Shown piece by piece: positions 42,443 through 49,533 of a stretch of 64,000 bases of DNA. Source of the DNA: Arthrobacter sp. AZCC_0090 (GTDB taxonomy: Bacteria > Actinomycetota > Actinomycetes > Actinomycetales > Micrococcaceae); assembly GCF_014207375.1 (NCBI RefSeq), contig NZ_JACHEE010000008.1, forward strand, positions 172,452 through 236,451, written 5' to 3'. The position numbers were made by a program, and so were the translations under genes. How positions within the stretch are numbered: the stretch's first letter is position 1; every line of letters starts with the position of its first letter. A model generated the notes under the pieces. The model saw nothing but the letters and a program-made list of their open reading frames with translations, was not told where the DNA came from and did not search any database.

Positions 42443-43657
42443 ATGCAACAGGACGTGGAGAAGATCGTCGAGGACGTCGCACTCAAATTGGGCCGCGGAC
42501 TCTCCCTGGAAGATCTCGACGGTGTCCTGCTCGCCTATAGTTCCAACCAGTCCCACGCCGACCGCGTCCGCGTGAATTTCCTCCTCAGCAAGAAAGTCCC
42601 GGTGGACGTCAGTGCGTGGCAGCTCTCGCACGGCATCGCCACCGCGGTGCGTCCCGTCGTCGTGCCCGCCAATGAGGAACTCGGCATGGTGGGGCGCGTC
42701 TGCGTCCCGCTGCTGGTGCGCGGTTTCCGCGTGGGGTACCTCTGGGTCCAGCAAGACCTTGACGAGCAGACCGCGACGGCGATCCTCGCCCAGTTGCCAG
42801 GCGTGCGGGACGAGCTGGACCTCCTCGCGGGGTTGCTGCTCGATTCCAATACGGCCGAATCGGAGTTCCGGCGCCGCCGCGAGCAGGAATTCCTGGCTGC
42901 ATGCCAAGGCGAATCCAACGCGGTGGCGGCCGTGGCCGGATGGAAGGAGGTCCAGGGCCGGGGCCCGTGGCAGCTGGTGACCGTGCTCGACGCCGAGGAC
43001 GGCGGCGGCGTCTCCGATCCCATCGCAGCCACGCTGACGCACCGTTCCGCCGCGCTGCAGGCCACTATCGGCGTCGATTCCGTACTTTTCAGCGCCGGTA
43101 CCGAGACGCATTCGGTCCTGCTGTTCCGCGAAACCGGCGGACGGGCAGAACATGCCCAGGTCTTGGTCCACTATCAGCTGGAGCTCGCCAAGCGGGCCGG
43201 CCGGAAGGTGGACCGGGTCATCCTGGGCATCAGTGAGCCGTTTTCGGTCATCCGCCAACTGGGGCGGGCGTACCGGCAGTCGAAGCTCGCGGCCCAGGCT
43301 GCCGCCGTCGATCCTCCGCTCGGTGAGCTCGTGGACAGCCGTTCGGCAGGGATCTACCAGTTGTTCGAACGGCTGCAGGCACCCGGCGGTTGGGACGATT
43401 CGGGCTCGTCCTATTTCCAGGCGATCGAGGACGCCGACCGCAACGGCGAACTCCTGCCCGTTCTCGAATTGCTCTACGACAGCGACGGCTCAGTCCAGGA
43501 CGTGGCCACGAAGTTGCACTTGCACCGCAGCAGCATCTACAACCGGCTGGCCAGGGTGCGGCAACTCATCGGTGCTGATCCGTTGAATGGCGCTATCCGG
43601 CTCGAACTCCACGCAACGCTCAAGGCACGCCGCTGGGCGGGCCGCCCGCGGATTTGA
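42443..43657 (+). CDS. PucR-family transcriptional regulator (AdeR-like)
   Basis: The 404-residue protein has a GAF-like/sensor N-terminal half (residues ~1-280) and a C-terminal PucR HTH: LLYDSDGSVQDVATKLHLHR followed by SSIYNRLARVRQLIG (about 350-385). The Bacillus relative AdeR activates ald, and the position next to ald and dctA suggests the same here, with alanine or a dicarboxylate as signal. That is inference. ATG 42443 is 61 bp after the restored dctA stop. The extended dctA frame would overlap its first 130 bases. Confidence 0.85.
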   Translation: MQQDVEKIVEDVALKLGRGLSLEDLDGVLLAYSSNQSHADRVRVNFLLSKKVPVDVSAWQLSHGIATAVRPVVVPANEELGMVGRVCVPLLVRGFRVGYLWVQQDLDEQTATAILAQLPGVRDELDLLAGLLLDSNTAESEFRRRREQEFLAACQGESNAVAAVAGWKEVQGRGPWQLVTVLDAEDGGGVSDPIAATLTHRSAALQATIGVDSVLFSAGTETHSVLLFRETGGRAEHAQVLVHYQLELAKRAGRKVDRVILGISEPFSVIRQLGRAYRQSKLAAQAAAVDPPLGELVDSRSAGIYQLFERLQAPGGWDDSGSSYFQAIEDADRNGELLPVLELLYDSDGSVQDVATKLHLHRSSIYNRLARVRQLIGADPLNGAIRLELHATLKARRWAGRPRI

Positions 43658-43818
43658 GGCTGCGCTGGTACCGGAGGCCGCACTCGTTTACCGCTTGAAC
43701 GGCCTGAGCTGAAGGCTGCAACGCCAGCGGTCGGGGCGGCGCTCAGTCATCTGCGTCCGGGTGCTCTGGCAGCACCGCCCGTGCCACTCGACGGATGATG
43801 TTCGATGCTGTCCCATCC

Positions 43819-44985
43819 TCACTGCAGGATCCCGCTTGCAGCGTCCAAAATCGCTCCCAAGTCGAAGCCCGGCTGAGTTGGCTGCGACGAAGGCGTCGGT
43901 GCGCTGCTGGGCTTTGCCGGCGGTTTCGGCTTCGATTGCCCAGGTGGCGTGTGGGAGGGCGGATCGGTGGGAGTGGGCGTCGGCGAGGATGGGTCAGTAG
44001 GCGTCGGCGTCGGCGTCGGTGTTGGAGTGACCGTGACCGGCGGAGCCGGGCTGGGAGCCGGAGCAGGCTGCGCCGGGCCCTGCGTCGGAACGGCCGGCAC
44101 CGGGGCAAGGCTTGGGGGCAGCCCTGATGGGATGACGGAGGGGACCTGAACGGAGACCGATGGTGCTCCAGCACTCGACGGCGCGACGGCGGCGGGCGCT
44201 TGCGGCCCCTGCGCCGGGTCGGTCGCGGTTTGACCGGCCTTGGCAGCCGTGGCGGTTGCCGACGGTGAAGCTGTTGCGTCGGGGGAGACGCTCCCCGCGG
44301 TGGAAGGGACCTCAGGCTGCACGGAGCTTTGGCTGTCTGCGTCCTGGGCTTGGGATTCCTGGCCGAAGAAGGGCAACTCAAGGGCCTGGCCCAGGGAACC
44401 CGCCGTCAACAAGATGCCGAGGGCTCCGGCCACCACGGCCATCCGGTTGCTCATCGTCCGGATGGTCGCAGCCTTCTTCAGGACGGCATGAGGTTCCCGG
44501 CTGAACGACGAACCGGCGAAGGACATCTGACCGAAGCCGGCACGAGGAACCGCGCGCTGGGCGGTCGTGGCTGCCTTCCGAGTTTCGGCGGCCTGAGTCT
44601 TCTGGTTCGGTGCGGCCTCTGGGGCCTCGGGGGCTGTGGGTTCGGCGGTGGCGGGTTCCGCCGGCGTTGGTGCCACTGTCGGGATGGCTGCGGTGGCGGG
44701 TTCCGCCGGCGTTGGTGCCACTGTCGGAATCGCTGCGGTGGCGGGTTCCGGGGCGGAGCTGGCTTGTGCGGCCCGCTCCCGCTCGGCCGCGCGGGCGGCC
44801 GCTCGCGTGGTGGGTTCCGCCGTCGTCGGGGTTTTCGCGGTGGTGGGTTCCGCCGTCGAACTCAAAGGTTCTGGAGCCTGCGCAGGGATGAACGTTGCGC
44901 TGTCTTGGGCCCGACGGCGTCCGGTTGGTTTGGTGCGCTCGCCCGCCACTTGGGCACGGCGAGGCTGATCCATGGTTGGGGACAT
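43819..44985 (-). CDS. Single-pass Pro/Ala/Thr-rich protein under a c-di-AMP riboswitch
   Basis: A 388-residue protein. The N-terminal ~165 residues are low-complexity Ala/Pro/Glu/Thr, containing a 15-residue repeat EPATAAIPTVAPTPA. One membrane helix (NRMAVVAGALGILLTAGSLGQAL) lies near 180-202, preceded by FGQMSFAGSSFSREPHAVLKK. The external part is Pro/Ser/Thr-rich with a (TP)n stretch and ends in GFDLGAILDAASGILQ. No NlpC/P60, Rpf, LysM or M23 hydrolase domain is present. Actinobacterial genes behind c-di-AMP riboswitches often encode wall hydrolases; here only an anchor-and-linker is left. It may be a wall-spanning protein or a truncated relative. Confidence 0.65.
   Translation of the reverse strand: MSPTMDQPRRAQVAGERTKPTGRRRAQDSATFIPAQAPEPLSSTAEPTTAKTPTTAEPTTRAAARAAERERAAQASSAPEPATAAIPTVAPTPAEPATAAIPTVAPTPAEPATAEPTAPEAPEAAPNQKTQAAETRKAATTAQRAVPRAGFGQMSFAGSSFSREPHAVLKKAATIRTMSNRMAVVAGALGILLTAGSLGQALELPFFGQESQAQDADSQSSVQPEVPSTAGSVSPDATASPSATATAAKAGQTATDPAQGPQAPAAVAPSSAGAPSVSVQVPSVIPSGLPPSLAPVPAVPTQGPAQPAPAPSPAPPVTVTPTPTPTPTPTDPSSPTPTPTDPPSHTPPGQSKPKPPAKPSSAPTPSSQPTQPGFDLGAILDAASGILQ
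44645..44751 (-). repeat. 45-bp tandem repeat in the riboswitch-controlled gene
   Basis: Two complete 45-bp units (starting at 44645 and 44690) and a partial third (44735-44751) encode the 15-residue EPATAAIPTVAPTPA motif. The unit keeps the frame, so copy number changes only lengthen the linker. Confidence 0.9.
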
Positions 44986-44999
44986 GGTGATTGCCTCTC

Positions 45000-45157
45000 A
45001 ACGCCTTCGAGGTTAGCTGTCGGGTTCGGACGAGGCCGTCCGGCCGCACGTGGCGGCTTCACCCCAAGGGCCTGTGGAGAAATAGGCCCGGAGACTCTGG
45101 GTCCCCCGTCTCTGCCGCGGGTCTAGCGGAATCCGGGTTGCGGCAGAGCTCGGCGTC
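45000..45157 (-). promoter_or_regulatory. c-di-AMP (ydaO/yuaA) riboswitch
   Basis: On the minus strand three hallmark blocks occur in the right order: GGGGGACCCA (45107-45098), TTGGGGTGAAGCCGCC (45067-45052) and CCGAACCCGACAGCTAACC (45029-45011). The ends pair as a P1 stem: GACGCC (45157-45152) with GGCGTT (45005-45000). The element ends 15 bases before the ATG at 44985, so it abuts the ribosome site. The total length (158) and late block match actinobacterial ydaO riboswitches, which normally turn off wall-hydrolase genes when c-di-AMP is high. The remainder upstream (45158-45579) holds no gene; two CGTTATCT repeats on the minus strand may mark the promoter. Confidence 0.88.
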
Positions 45158-45579
45158 AACCCGGAAGCGGCCCAGTTGGGGAATGGGTCGCCCCTCGACG
45201 GTACATCAGCCGGCCAGCAAAGTCACATTTAGATAACGAGGGAGCCTGCCAAGCGCCCCTGTCAGATAACGCTTTCGGGGTACTGTCCCTGGTTGCCTGA
45301 ACTAACCATTTTGAACCACCTCGTTGTAAGCGCTGCGGTCCCGGCGTGTGCCAGGGCGCCCAGTTCGTCCTTCGCATACGGTGGGCTGATAAGCCGATTC
45401 TAGTCTTCTCCGCTCGTGCCGAGGCTTGGCGGAAGCGGGCCCCCGGGTGGGTTCCGTCCGTCTTTGCCACCCCTGTAGCCACTCTTGTTCCTATCCTCGG
45501 TTCGTCCTAGCGTGGAGTTGAGGCCCCATGGCCCTCGAACCGTTCAGGGCCGGACCGGTAGCTGAAGGAGTGAACAGTC

Positions 45580-46047
45580 ATGGCCACCGTGCTGGAATCG
45601 GTCGACGTAAATGTGCCGCTAAGCCAGACCTACAACCAGTGGACACAGTTCGAAGAATTTCCTCGCTTCATGGATGGGGTGGAATCCGTCCGGCAAGTCG
45701 ACGAAACCACCGTGCATTTCACCACCGACATCGTAGGGGTGCACCGCGAGTTCGACGCCCGGATCACGGCCCAAGTCCCCGATGACACGATCAGTTGGGA
45801 AAGTACGGACAGTCCCCACAACACCGGAACCGTCTCATTCAGGCCCCTGAGCGCCACCGAAACCCGGGTTACGGTCACCATGACCTGGGAGCCAGAGACT
45901 GCGCTCGAGCGTCTAGGGGCATCGACGCACTTCGACGACCGCCAAGTGAAGAAGGACCTGCAGCACTTCAAAGAATTCATTGAAGGCAGGGAAGTCGAAA
46001 CAGGAGCCTGGCGCGGAACCATCACTGGCGGCGAAGTCGAAAGCTGA
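45580..46047 (+). CDS. SRPBCC-family protein (polyketide cyclase/dehydrase-like)
   Basis: A 155-residue START/SRPBCC-fold protein. VESVDVNVPLSQTYNQWTQFEEFPRFMDGVE is the characteristic opening strand-helix, and VTMTWEPETALERLGAST the late helix region. This fold makes a hydrophobic cavity for lipids or aromatics; members include cyclases, coenzyme Q-binding and stress proteins. The ligand is unknown. ATG 45580 follows GAAGGAG. It converges with the HTH gene at 46075. Confidence 0.85.
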   Translation: MATVLESVDVNVPLSQTYNQWTQFEEFPRFMDGVESVRQVDETTVHFTTDIVGVHREFDARITAQVPDDTISWESTDSPHNTGTVSFRPLSATETRVTVTMTWEPETALERLGASTHFDDRQVKKDLQHFKEFIEGREVETGAWRGTITGGEVES

Positions 46048-46074
46048 CGCGGCGTTGCTTCCCGATCCGCACCT

Positions 46075-46479
46075 TTAGCTGACGGCGTCATCTCCGGCGG
46101 CCGTTGCCGCTTGCTTGCGCTTCTGCGTCTCCAGCCACGCCATGATGTCTGCGAGCCGGATCCGGCGGTGCGTGCCACGGTATTCGACAGGTATTTCGCC
46201 ACGATCGGTCATGTTGCGCAGGTAGGTGTGCGAGATCCCCGCGAGTTCGGCAGCCCGCGACGTCGTGAGCATTTCCTCCACGCTGCTGACGGTCACCGCT
46301 TCGCCGCGGCTCAGCCGGCCGAGGAGATCGACGACGGCGTCCCTCGCCTGATTCGGCAGCCGGTGGACGGTACCGTCGACGAAAACGGTAATGTCGTTGC
46401 TGTCCTGGAGTGAGGCTGCAAGGTTCCGGGCGTCGTCTGCGGGCAGGCCAGACGTCATGCGGGGAGCTATCAATGCCAT
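46075..46479 (-). CDS. Excisionase/antitoxin-like HTH protein
   Basis: A 134-residue protein. The N-terminal half has a short beta-rich region (ITVFVDGTVHRLPNQARDAV). The C-terminal half is a MerR/excisionase-type HTH: TTSRAAELAGISHTYLRNMT, then DRGEIPVEYRGTHRRIRLADI. Such proteins are often the antitoxin of a PIN-domain toxin pair, encoded next to the toxin. No toxin gene is seen on either side here, so it is either solitary or a remnant. Conserved contacts in GTHRRI match the wing of the DNA-binding domain. Its 3' end lies 27 bp from the SRPBCC gene. Confidence 0.75.
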   Translation of the reverse strand: MALIAPRMTSGLPADDARNLAASLQDSNDITVFVDGTVHRLPNQARDAVVDLLGRLSRGEAVTVSSVEEMLTTSRAAELAGISHTYLRNMTDRGEIPVEYRGTHRRIRLADIMAWLETQKRKQAATAAGDDAVS

Positions 46480-46539
46480 GGCAGAAGCCTAGCTGCGCTC
46501 GAGGCTGCGCGGTTACGCCGCCGTGTTAGATTCACGCCT

Positions 46540-47289
46540 ATGGTCAACTACCCCGCCAATCCGGATCCGAGCCCCGCTGTGGCGGCCGCAATCGAACTGC
46601 TGGTGCGGCAAGGCTACGACGCAACCTCCGTGGACGATCTCGCCGACGCCGCGGGCGTCAGCCGCAGCACGTTCTTCCGCAAGTTCGGTTCCAAAGAGGA
46701 CGTCGTTTTCGCTGATCACGACCGGATTCTGGCGCGCGTCCAAGAGTTGCTTTTGCGCACGACGGCGGCTCCGTTGCGTTCTGTTGTGGAAGCGGCGCTC
46801 TTGGTCTTTGACCACCATGTAGGCCACCGGGAAACCTCGCTGGCCCGCTACGAGCTCCTGCGCCAGGTGCCCGCCCTTCGTGATCGTGAACTGGTCATGA
46901 CACATCGCTATCAGCGGGCCTTTCGAAGTTATCTGCAAGCGGCCTTGCCCGAAGGCGAGAACCGGGAACTCACTGCCGTGGCGTTTGCTGCGTCCGTCAT
47001 CGCGGTGCACAACAGCGCCCTGCGCCAATGGCTGCGGGCGGCCGCCGGTGGCGAGCAGGCAGAGGACGAGGCGCCGGAAACTGAGGCCCAAGAGCTGGCC
47101 GGCCGACTCGCGCGGGAGCTGGGTGTTCTGGCTGACACTTTCGCCGGGGGACCGGCCCGGGTTCCGGCCGGCGAGGCGGGTGGGCAGGCTCGTCCGGAGA
47201 GTGGCCGTCCCGCCGTCGTGGTTGCCGTCCTGGATCAGGCTGCGGGTACGGAACAGATTCTTCAGGCCGTCCGCGACGCCCTGGCCTAG
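46540..47289 (+). CDS. TetR-family transcriptional regulator
   Basis: A 249-residue TetR protein with the HTH VDDLADAAGVSRSTFFRKFG at residues ~28-50. The C-terminal part is helical up to about 200, followed by a Gly/Arg-rich tail. The ATG at 46540 has no strong ribosome site. The downstream acyl-CoA dehydrogenase gene lies 203 bp away, with a dyad overlapping a -35 (47415-47441), so this regulator probably controls it in the manner of fatty-acid or acyl-CoA responsive repressors. That is an inference from position. Confidence 0.86.
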   Translation: MVNYPANPDPSPAVAAAIELLVRQGYDATSVDDLADAAGVSRSTFFRKFGSKEDVVFADHDRILARVQELLLRTTAAPLRSVVEAALLVFDHHVGHRETSLARYELLRQVPALRDRELVMTHRYQRAFRSYLQAALPEGENRELTAVAFAASVIAVHNSALRQWLRAAAGGEQAEDEAPETEAQELAGRLARELGVLADTFAGGPARVPAGEAGGQARPESGRPAVVVAVLDQAAGTEQILQAVRDALA

Positions 47290-47320
47290 CTCGGTTTTCC
47301 TCGGACCGGGCGTAGATTCT

Positions 47321-47398
47321 GCTGGATCATTCGGGTTCCCCATCAGAACGGCCGCGTGTTTTCGCGGCCTGCCCGTGGATGGGTCGGGATGATCCAGC
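47321..47398. repeat. Nested inverted-repeat element between tetR and the dehydrogenase
   Basis: The outer arms GCTGGATCAT (47321-47330) and ATGATCCAGC (47389-47398) are perfect. Inside lie CCCATC/GATGGG and a hairpin GGCCGCG-TGTTTT-CGCGGCC (47350-47369). The 78-base unit would fold into a long, three-tier stem. It lies after the tetR stop and ahead of the dehydrogenase promoter. It may be a terminator, a REP-like element or a structured RNA. Confidence 0.65.
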
Positions 47399-47414
47399 AA
47401 AAACTCTCGATGGT

Positions 47415-47441
47415 ACTGAGTTCCTTGACATGAAACTCGGT
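47415..47441 (+). promoter_or_regulatory. Operator over the acyl-CoA dehydrogenase promoter
   Basis: ACTGAGTT (47415-47422) and AACTCGGT (47434-47441) form a 7-of-8 dyad around an 11-base spacer that contains a TTGACA -35 (47425-47430). This layout is that of a TetR-type operator repressing the downstream gene. The -10 is weak (GCATGC near 47448). Confidence 0.6.
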
Positions 47442-47492
47442 GTCAGCGCATGCTGGGAGTCGCAGAATGCAACCCAGAGCGAGGATTCACCC

Positions 47493-48758
47493 ATGACGAC
47501 GACGTCCGACGACACGTCCGCAGAGCTGAATGCCGTTTTTCCGGACGGCACCGTTTTCCCAGATGGCACCATGGAACCCGAGTACGTCCTGAACGAATCG
47601 CTGGACCCCGACCCGGCCTCCGTTTTCAAGGACATCAGCGGCGAAGACCGCGCCTACTGGGACCGAGCGCGGACCTTCGTCCAGGACGAAGTGCTCCCGA
47701 TCATCGCGGGATACTGGGAGCGCGCGGAGTATCCGCTGCACCTGGTGAAGCGCTTGGGTGAACTTGACCTGCTGCGCGACGGAATCAACATCGATGGGTT
47801 CCCGGCCATGAGTAAAACCGCCGCCGGGCTGGTCACCATGGAACTGAGCCGCGGGGACGGCTCCATCGGCACGGTGGTTGCGGTCCAGGGTGGTTTGGCG
47901 CTGCGGTCCGTTGCCGAGTGCGGTTCCCCGGAGCAGCAGGCCCGCTGGCTTCCTGCGCTTTCCCGGGCCGAGGAATACGGCGCCTTCGCCTTGACCGAGC
48001 CGGCCCATGGCTCCGATTCGGTGGGACTCGAGACGACTGCGACGGCCGTCGAGGGCGGATATGTCCTCAATGGCGAAAAGAAGTGGATCGGCAACGGCTC
48101 GATCGGCGGCCTGACGGTGGTCTGGGCCCGAGGCGACGACGGGCAGGTGCATGGATACCTTGTCCCGCAAGATTCTCCTGGCTACTTCGCCACAACTATC
48201 GAAGGCAAGCTGTCGCTCCGTGCCATCTGGCAGGCACACATCCGCTTGGAGAACGTCTTCGTCCCGGTGGAAAACGTGCTCCCGGGTGCCCGGAGTTTCA
48301 AGGACACAGCGCGCGTCCTTTTGGCGACCCGGCTGGGAGTGGCGTGGTCCGCCGTCGGGCATGCAACGGCCTGCTATGAAACCGCTGTACAGTACGCAGC
48401 CCAGCGCCGGCAGTTCGGTCGCCCGCTAGCCGCTTCCCAGATTGTGCAGGAGCGTCTTGCGCGCATGCACTCGGAGCTCGCCACCATGCAGCTCATGGTC
48501 ATGCAGATGACCAAGCTGGACGAAGAAGGCGTGCTGACCCCCTCGCAGGCGGCGCTCGCGAAGTTCACCTGCACCCGTACCGCCCGCAGCATCGCTTCGA
48601 ACGCGCGCGACCTGCTGGGTGGCAACGGAATCTTGTTGGCCAACCGCGTGGCACGGCACTTCGCCGATATCGAAGGCATCCACACGTATGAGGGCACGGA
48701 AACTGTCCAGGCGTTGATTATCGGACGCTCCATTACGGGCATGTCCGCCTTCGCGTGA
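47493..48758 (+). CDS. Acyl-CoA dehydrogenase (glutaryl-CoA dehydrogenase-like)
   Basis: A 421-residue FAD-dependent acyl-CoA dehydrogenase. FALTEPAHGSDSVGLET is the FAD/substrate signature, NGEKKWIGNGSIGGLTVVWAR the middle domain, and the C-terminal block IEGIHTYEGTETVQALIIGRSITG carries the catalytic glutamate (YEGTE). This position and pattern resemble glutaryl-CoA dehydrogenase and close relatives. The enzyme may also take other short- or branched-chain acyl-CoAs. The first ~40 residues are an acidic extension. I chose ATG 47493 over an upstream start at 47379, which would add unrelated residues. Confidence 0.88.
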   Translation: MTTTSDDTSAELNAVFPDGTVFPDGTMEPEYVLNESLDPDPASVFKDISGEDRAYWDRARTFVQDEVLPIIAGYWERAEYPLHLVKRLGELDLLRDGINIDGFPAMSKTAAGLVTMELSRGDGSIGTVVAVQGGLALRSVAECGSPEQQARWLPALSRAEEYGAFALTEPAHGSDSVGLETTATAVEGGYVLNGEKKWIGNGSIGGLTVVWARGDDGQVHGYLVPQDSPGYFATTIEGKLSLRAIWQAHIRLENVFVPVENVLPGARSFKDTARVLLATRLGVAWSAVGHATACYETAVQYAAQRRQFGRPLAASQIVQERLARMHSELATMQLMVMQMTKLDEEGVLTPSQAALAKFTCTRTARSIASNARDLLGGNGILLANRVARHFADIEGIHTYEGTETVQALIIGRSITGMSAFA

Positions 48759-48817
48759 GCGGCGCGTCGTCCCGCCCGCCCCTGCCGCGCCCCCTGAGAC
48801 GCCCGCCTCCGCCCTGA

Positions 48818-48896
48818 GACGCTCGCTCACCTATGCGGCCGAAATCCCGGACGCTCGCTCTGATGTGAGCCCAATCGGCGGAACGCTCCTGCAGAT
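48818..48896. repeat. Dispersed intergenic repeat cluster 1
   Basis: This gap holds GACGCTCGCTCACCT (48818-48832), a second GACGCTCGCTC (48850-48860) and AACGCTCCTGCAGATC (48882-48897). The same two words recur at 55.3-55.5, 62.0-62.1 and 63.88 kb. Confidence 0.75.
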
Positions 48897-48926
48897 CTGA
48901 ACTGCAAGCGCCGGTTCTTTCGCCCG

Positions 48927-49127
48927 TCACTCCACCACGGCGACCGCGAATCCTCCCCACGCGCGTTTCTTCTGGGTCTTGCGGAGAGCGGTGCCTGCGC
49001 CGGTCGACACACCAGAAGGCCTCGCGGCCAGAAGCTTCCCCACCCAGATCAAATAGCCGAGTAGTGAGACCGGGAGCAGCACAATACTGAGTACATAGAA
49101 CGCGACGGCGGCATTCGGCTTGCGCAT
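48927..49127 (-). CDS. Short membrane protein fragment
   Basis: A 66-residue frame with one strongly hydrophobic helix (VAFYVLSIVLLPVSLLGYLIWVG) followed by a basic tail. The opening resembles the N terminus of a longer actinobacterial membrane protein, while the tail (RKTQKKRAWGGFAVAVVE) reads like unrelated sequence. So this may be a truncated gene. The ribosome site is weak. It lies between the dispersed repeats and the ptsH gene, on the same strand as ptsH. Confidence 0.4.
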   Translation of the reverse strand: MRKPNAAVAFYVLSIVLLPVSLLGYLIWVGKLLAARPSGVSTGAGTALRKTQKKRAWGGFAVAVVE

Positions 49128-49213
49128 TTCCGGTCCATTTCGGCGCGCGGTGCGTATTTCTGCAGGAGGGTTGGGTTGGAGGCGGCTATATGTGAGGGAG
49201 CGTCCGGTGGTGC

Positions 49214-49492
49214 CTACTCCGCGTCGAGGTCCGTTTCCAGCAGCGTCACCAGGGAGTCCAGTGCAGCGTCGGCGCCGTCGCCCTCTGCCCGAAGCACGAC
49301 GACGTCGCCCTTCGCGGCGCCGAGCGTCATGAGCGATAGGATGCTGGCGGCGTCGAGCGCGTCCTCGGCAGGCTCGCCCCGCATGGCGATGGTCACTTCA
49401 ACGGGAGATTCTCCCGCTGCTTCGGCGAAGAGAGCCGCCGGGCGGGCATGCAGTCCGGAGCGGCTGGCGATGGTGGCGGTGCGTTCGGGCAT
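49214..49492 (-). CDS. ptsH: Phosphocarrier protein HPr
   Basis: HPr passes phosphate from Enzyme I to the sugar-specific PTS proteins. The 92-residue protein has the phosphorylated His15 in SRSGLHARPA and a serine (Ser50, in AASILSLM) where the regulatory Ser46 of Gram-positive HPr lies. The AAGGAG just before ATG 49492 is good. It lies 41 bp downstream of ptsI on the same strand, so the general PTS proteins form one unit next to the mannitol genes. The small size and lack of extra domains are standard. Confidence 0.95.
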   Translation of the reverse strand: MPERTATIASRSGLHARPAALFAEAAGESPVEVTIAMRGEPAEDALDAASILSLMTLGAAKGDVVVLRAEGDGADAALDSLVTLLETDLDAE

Positions 49493-49533
49493 GGGTACTC
49501 CTTGTGTTCGGGTTGGGGTTGGTGCGGCCGGGC

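Noticed and set aside
42382..42575. Arg-rich C-terminal extension of DctA
   Set aside because: The last ~85 codons are out-of-frame reading through the intergenic gap and the start of pucR, as shown by the restored family C-terminus one frame away.
45156..45482. 108-codon minus-strand frame upstream of the riboswitch
   Set aside because: It has no ribosome site, random-looking composition and overlaps the likely promoter region and the riboswitch 5' end.
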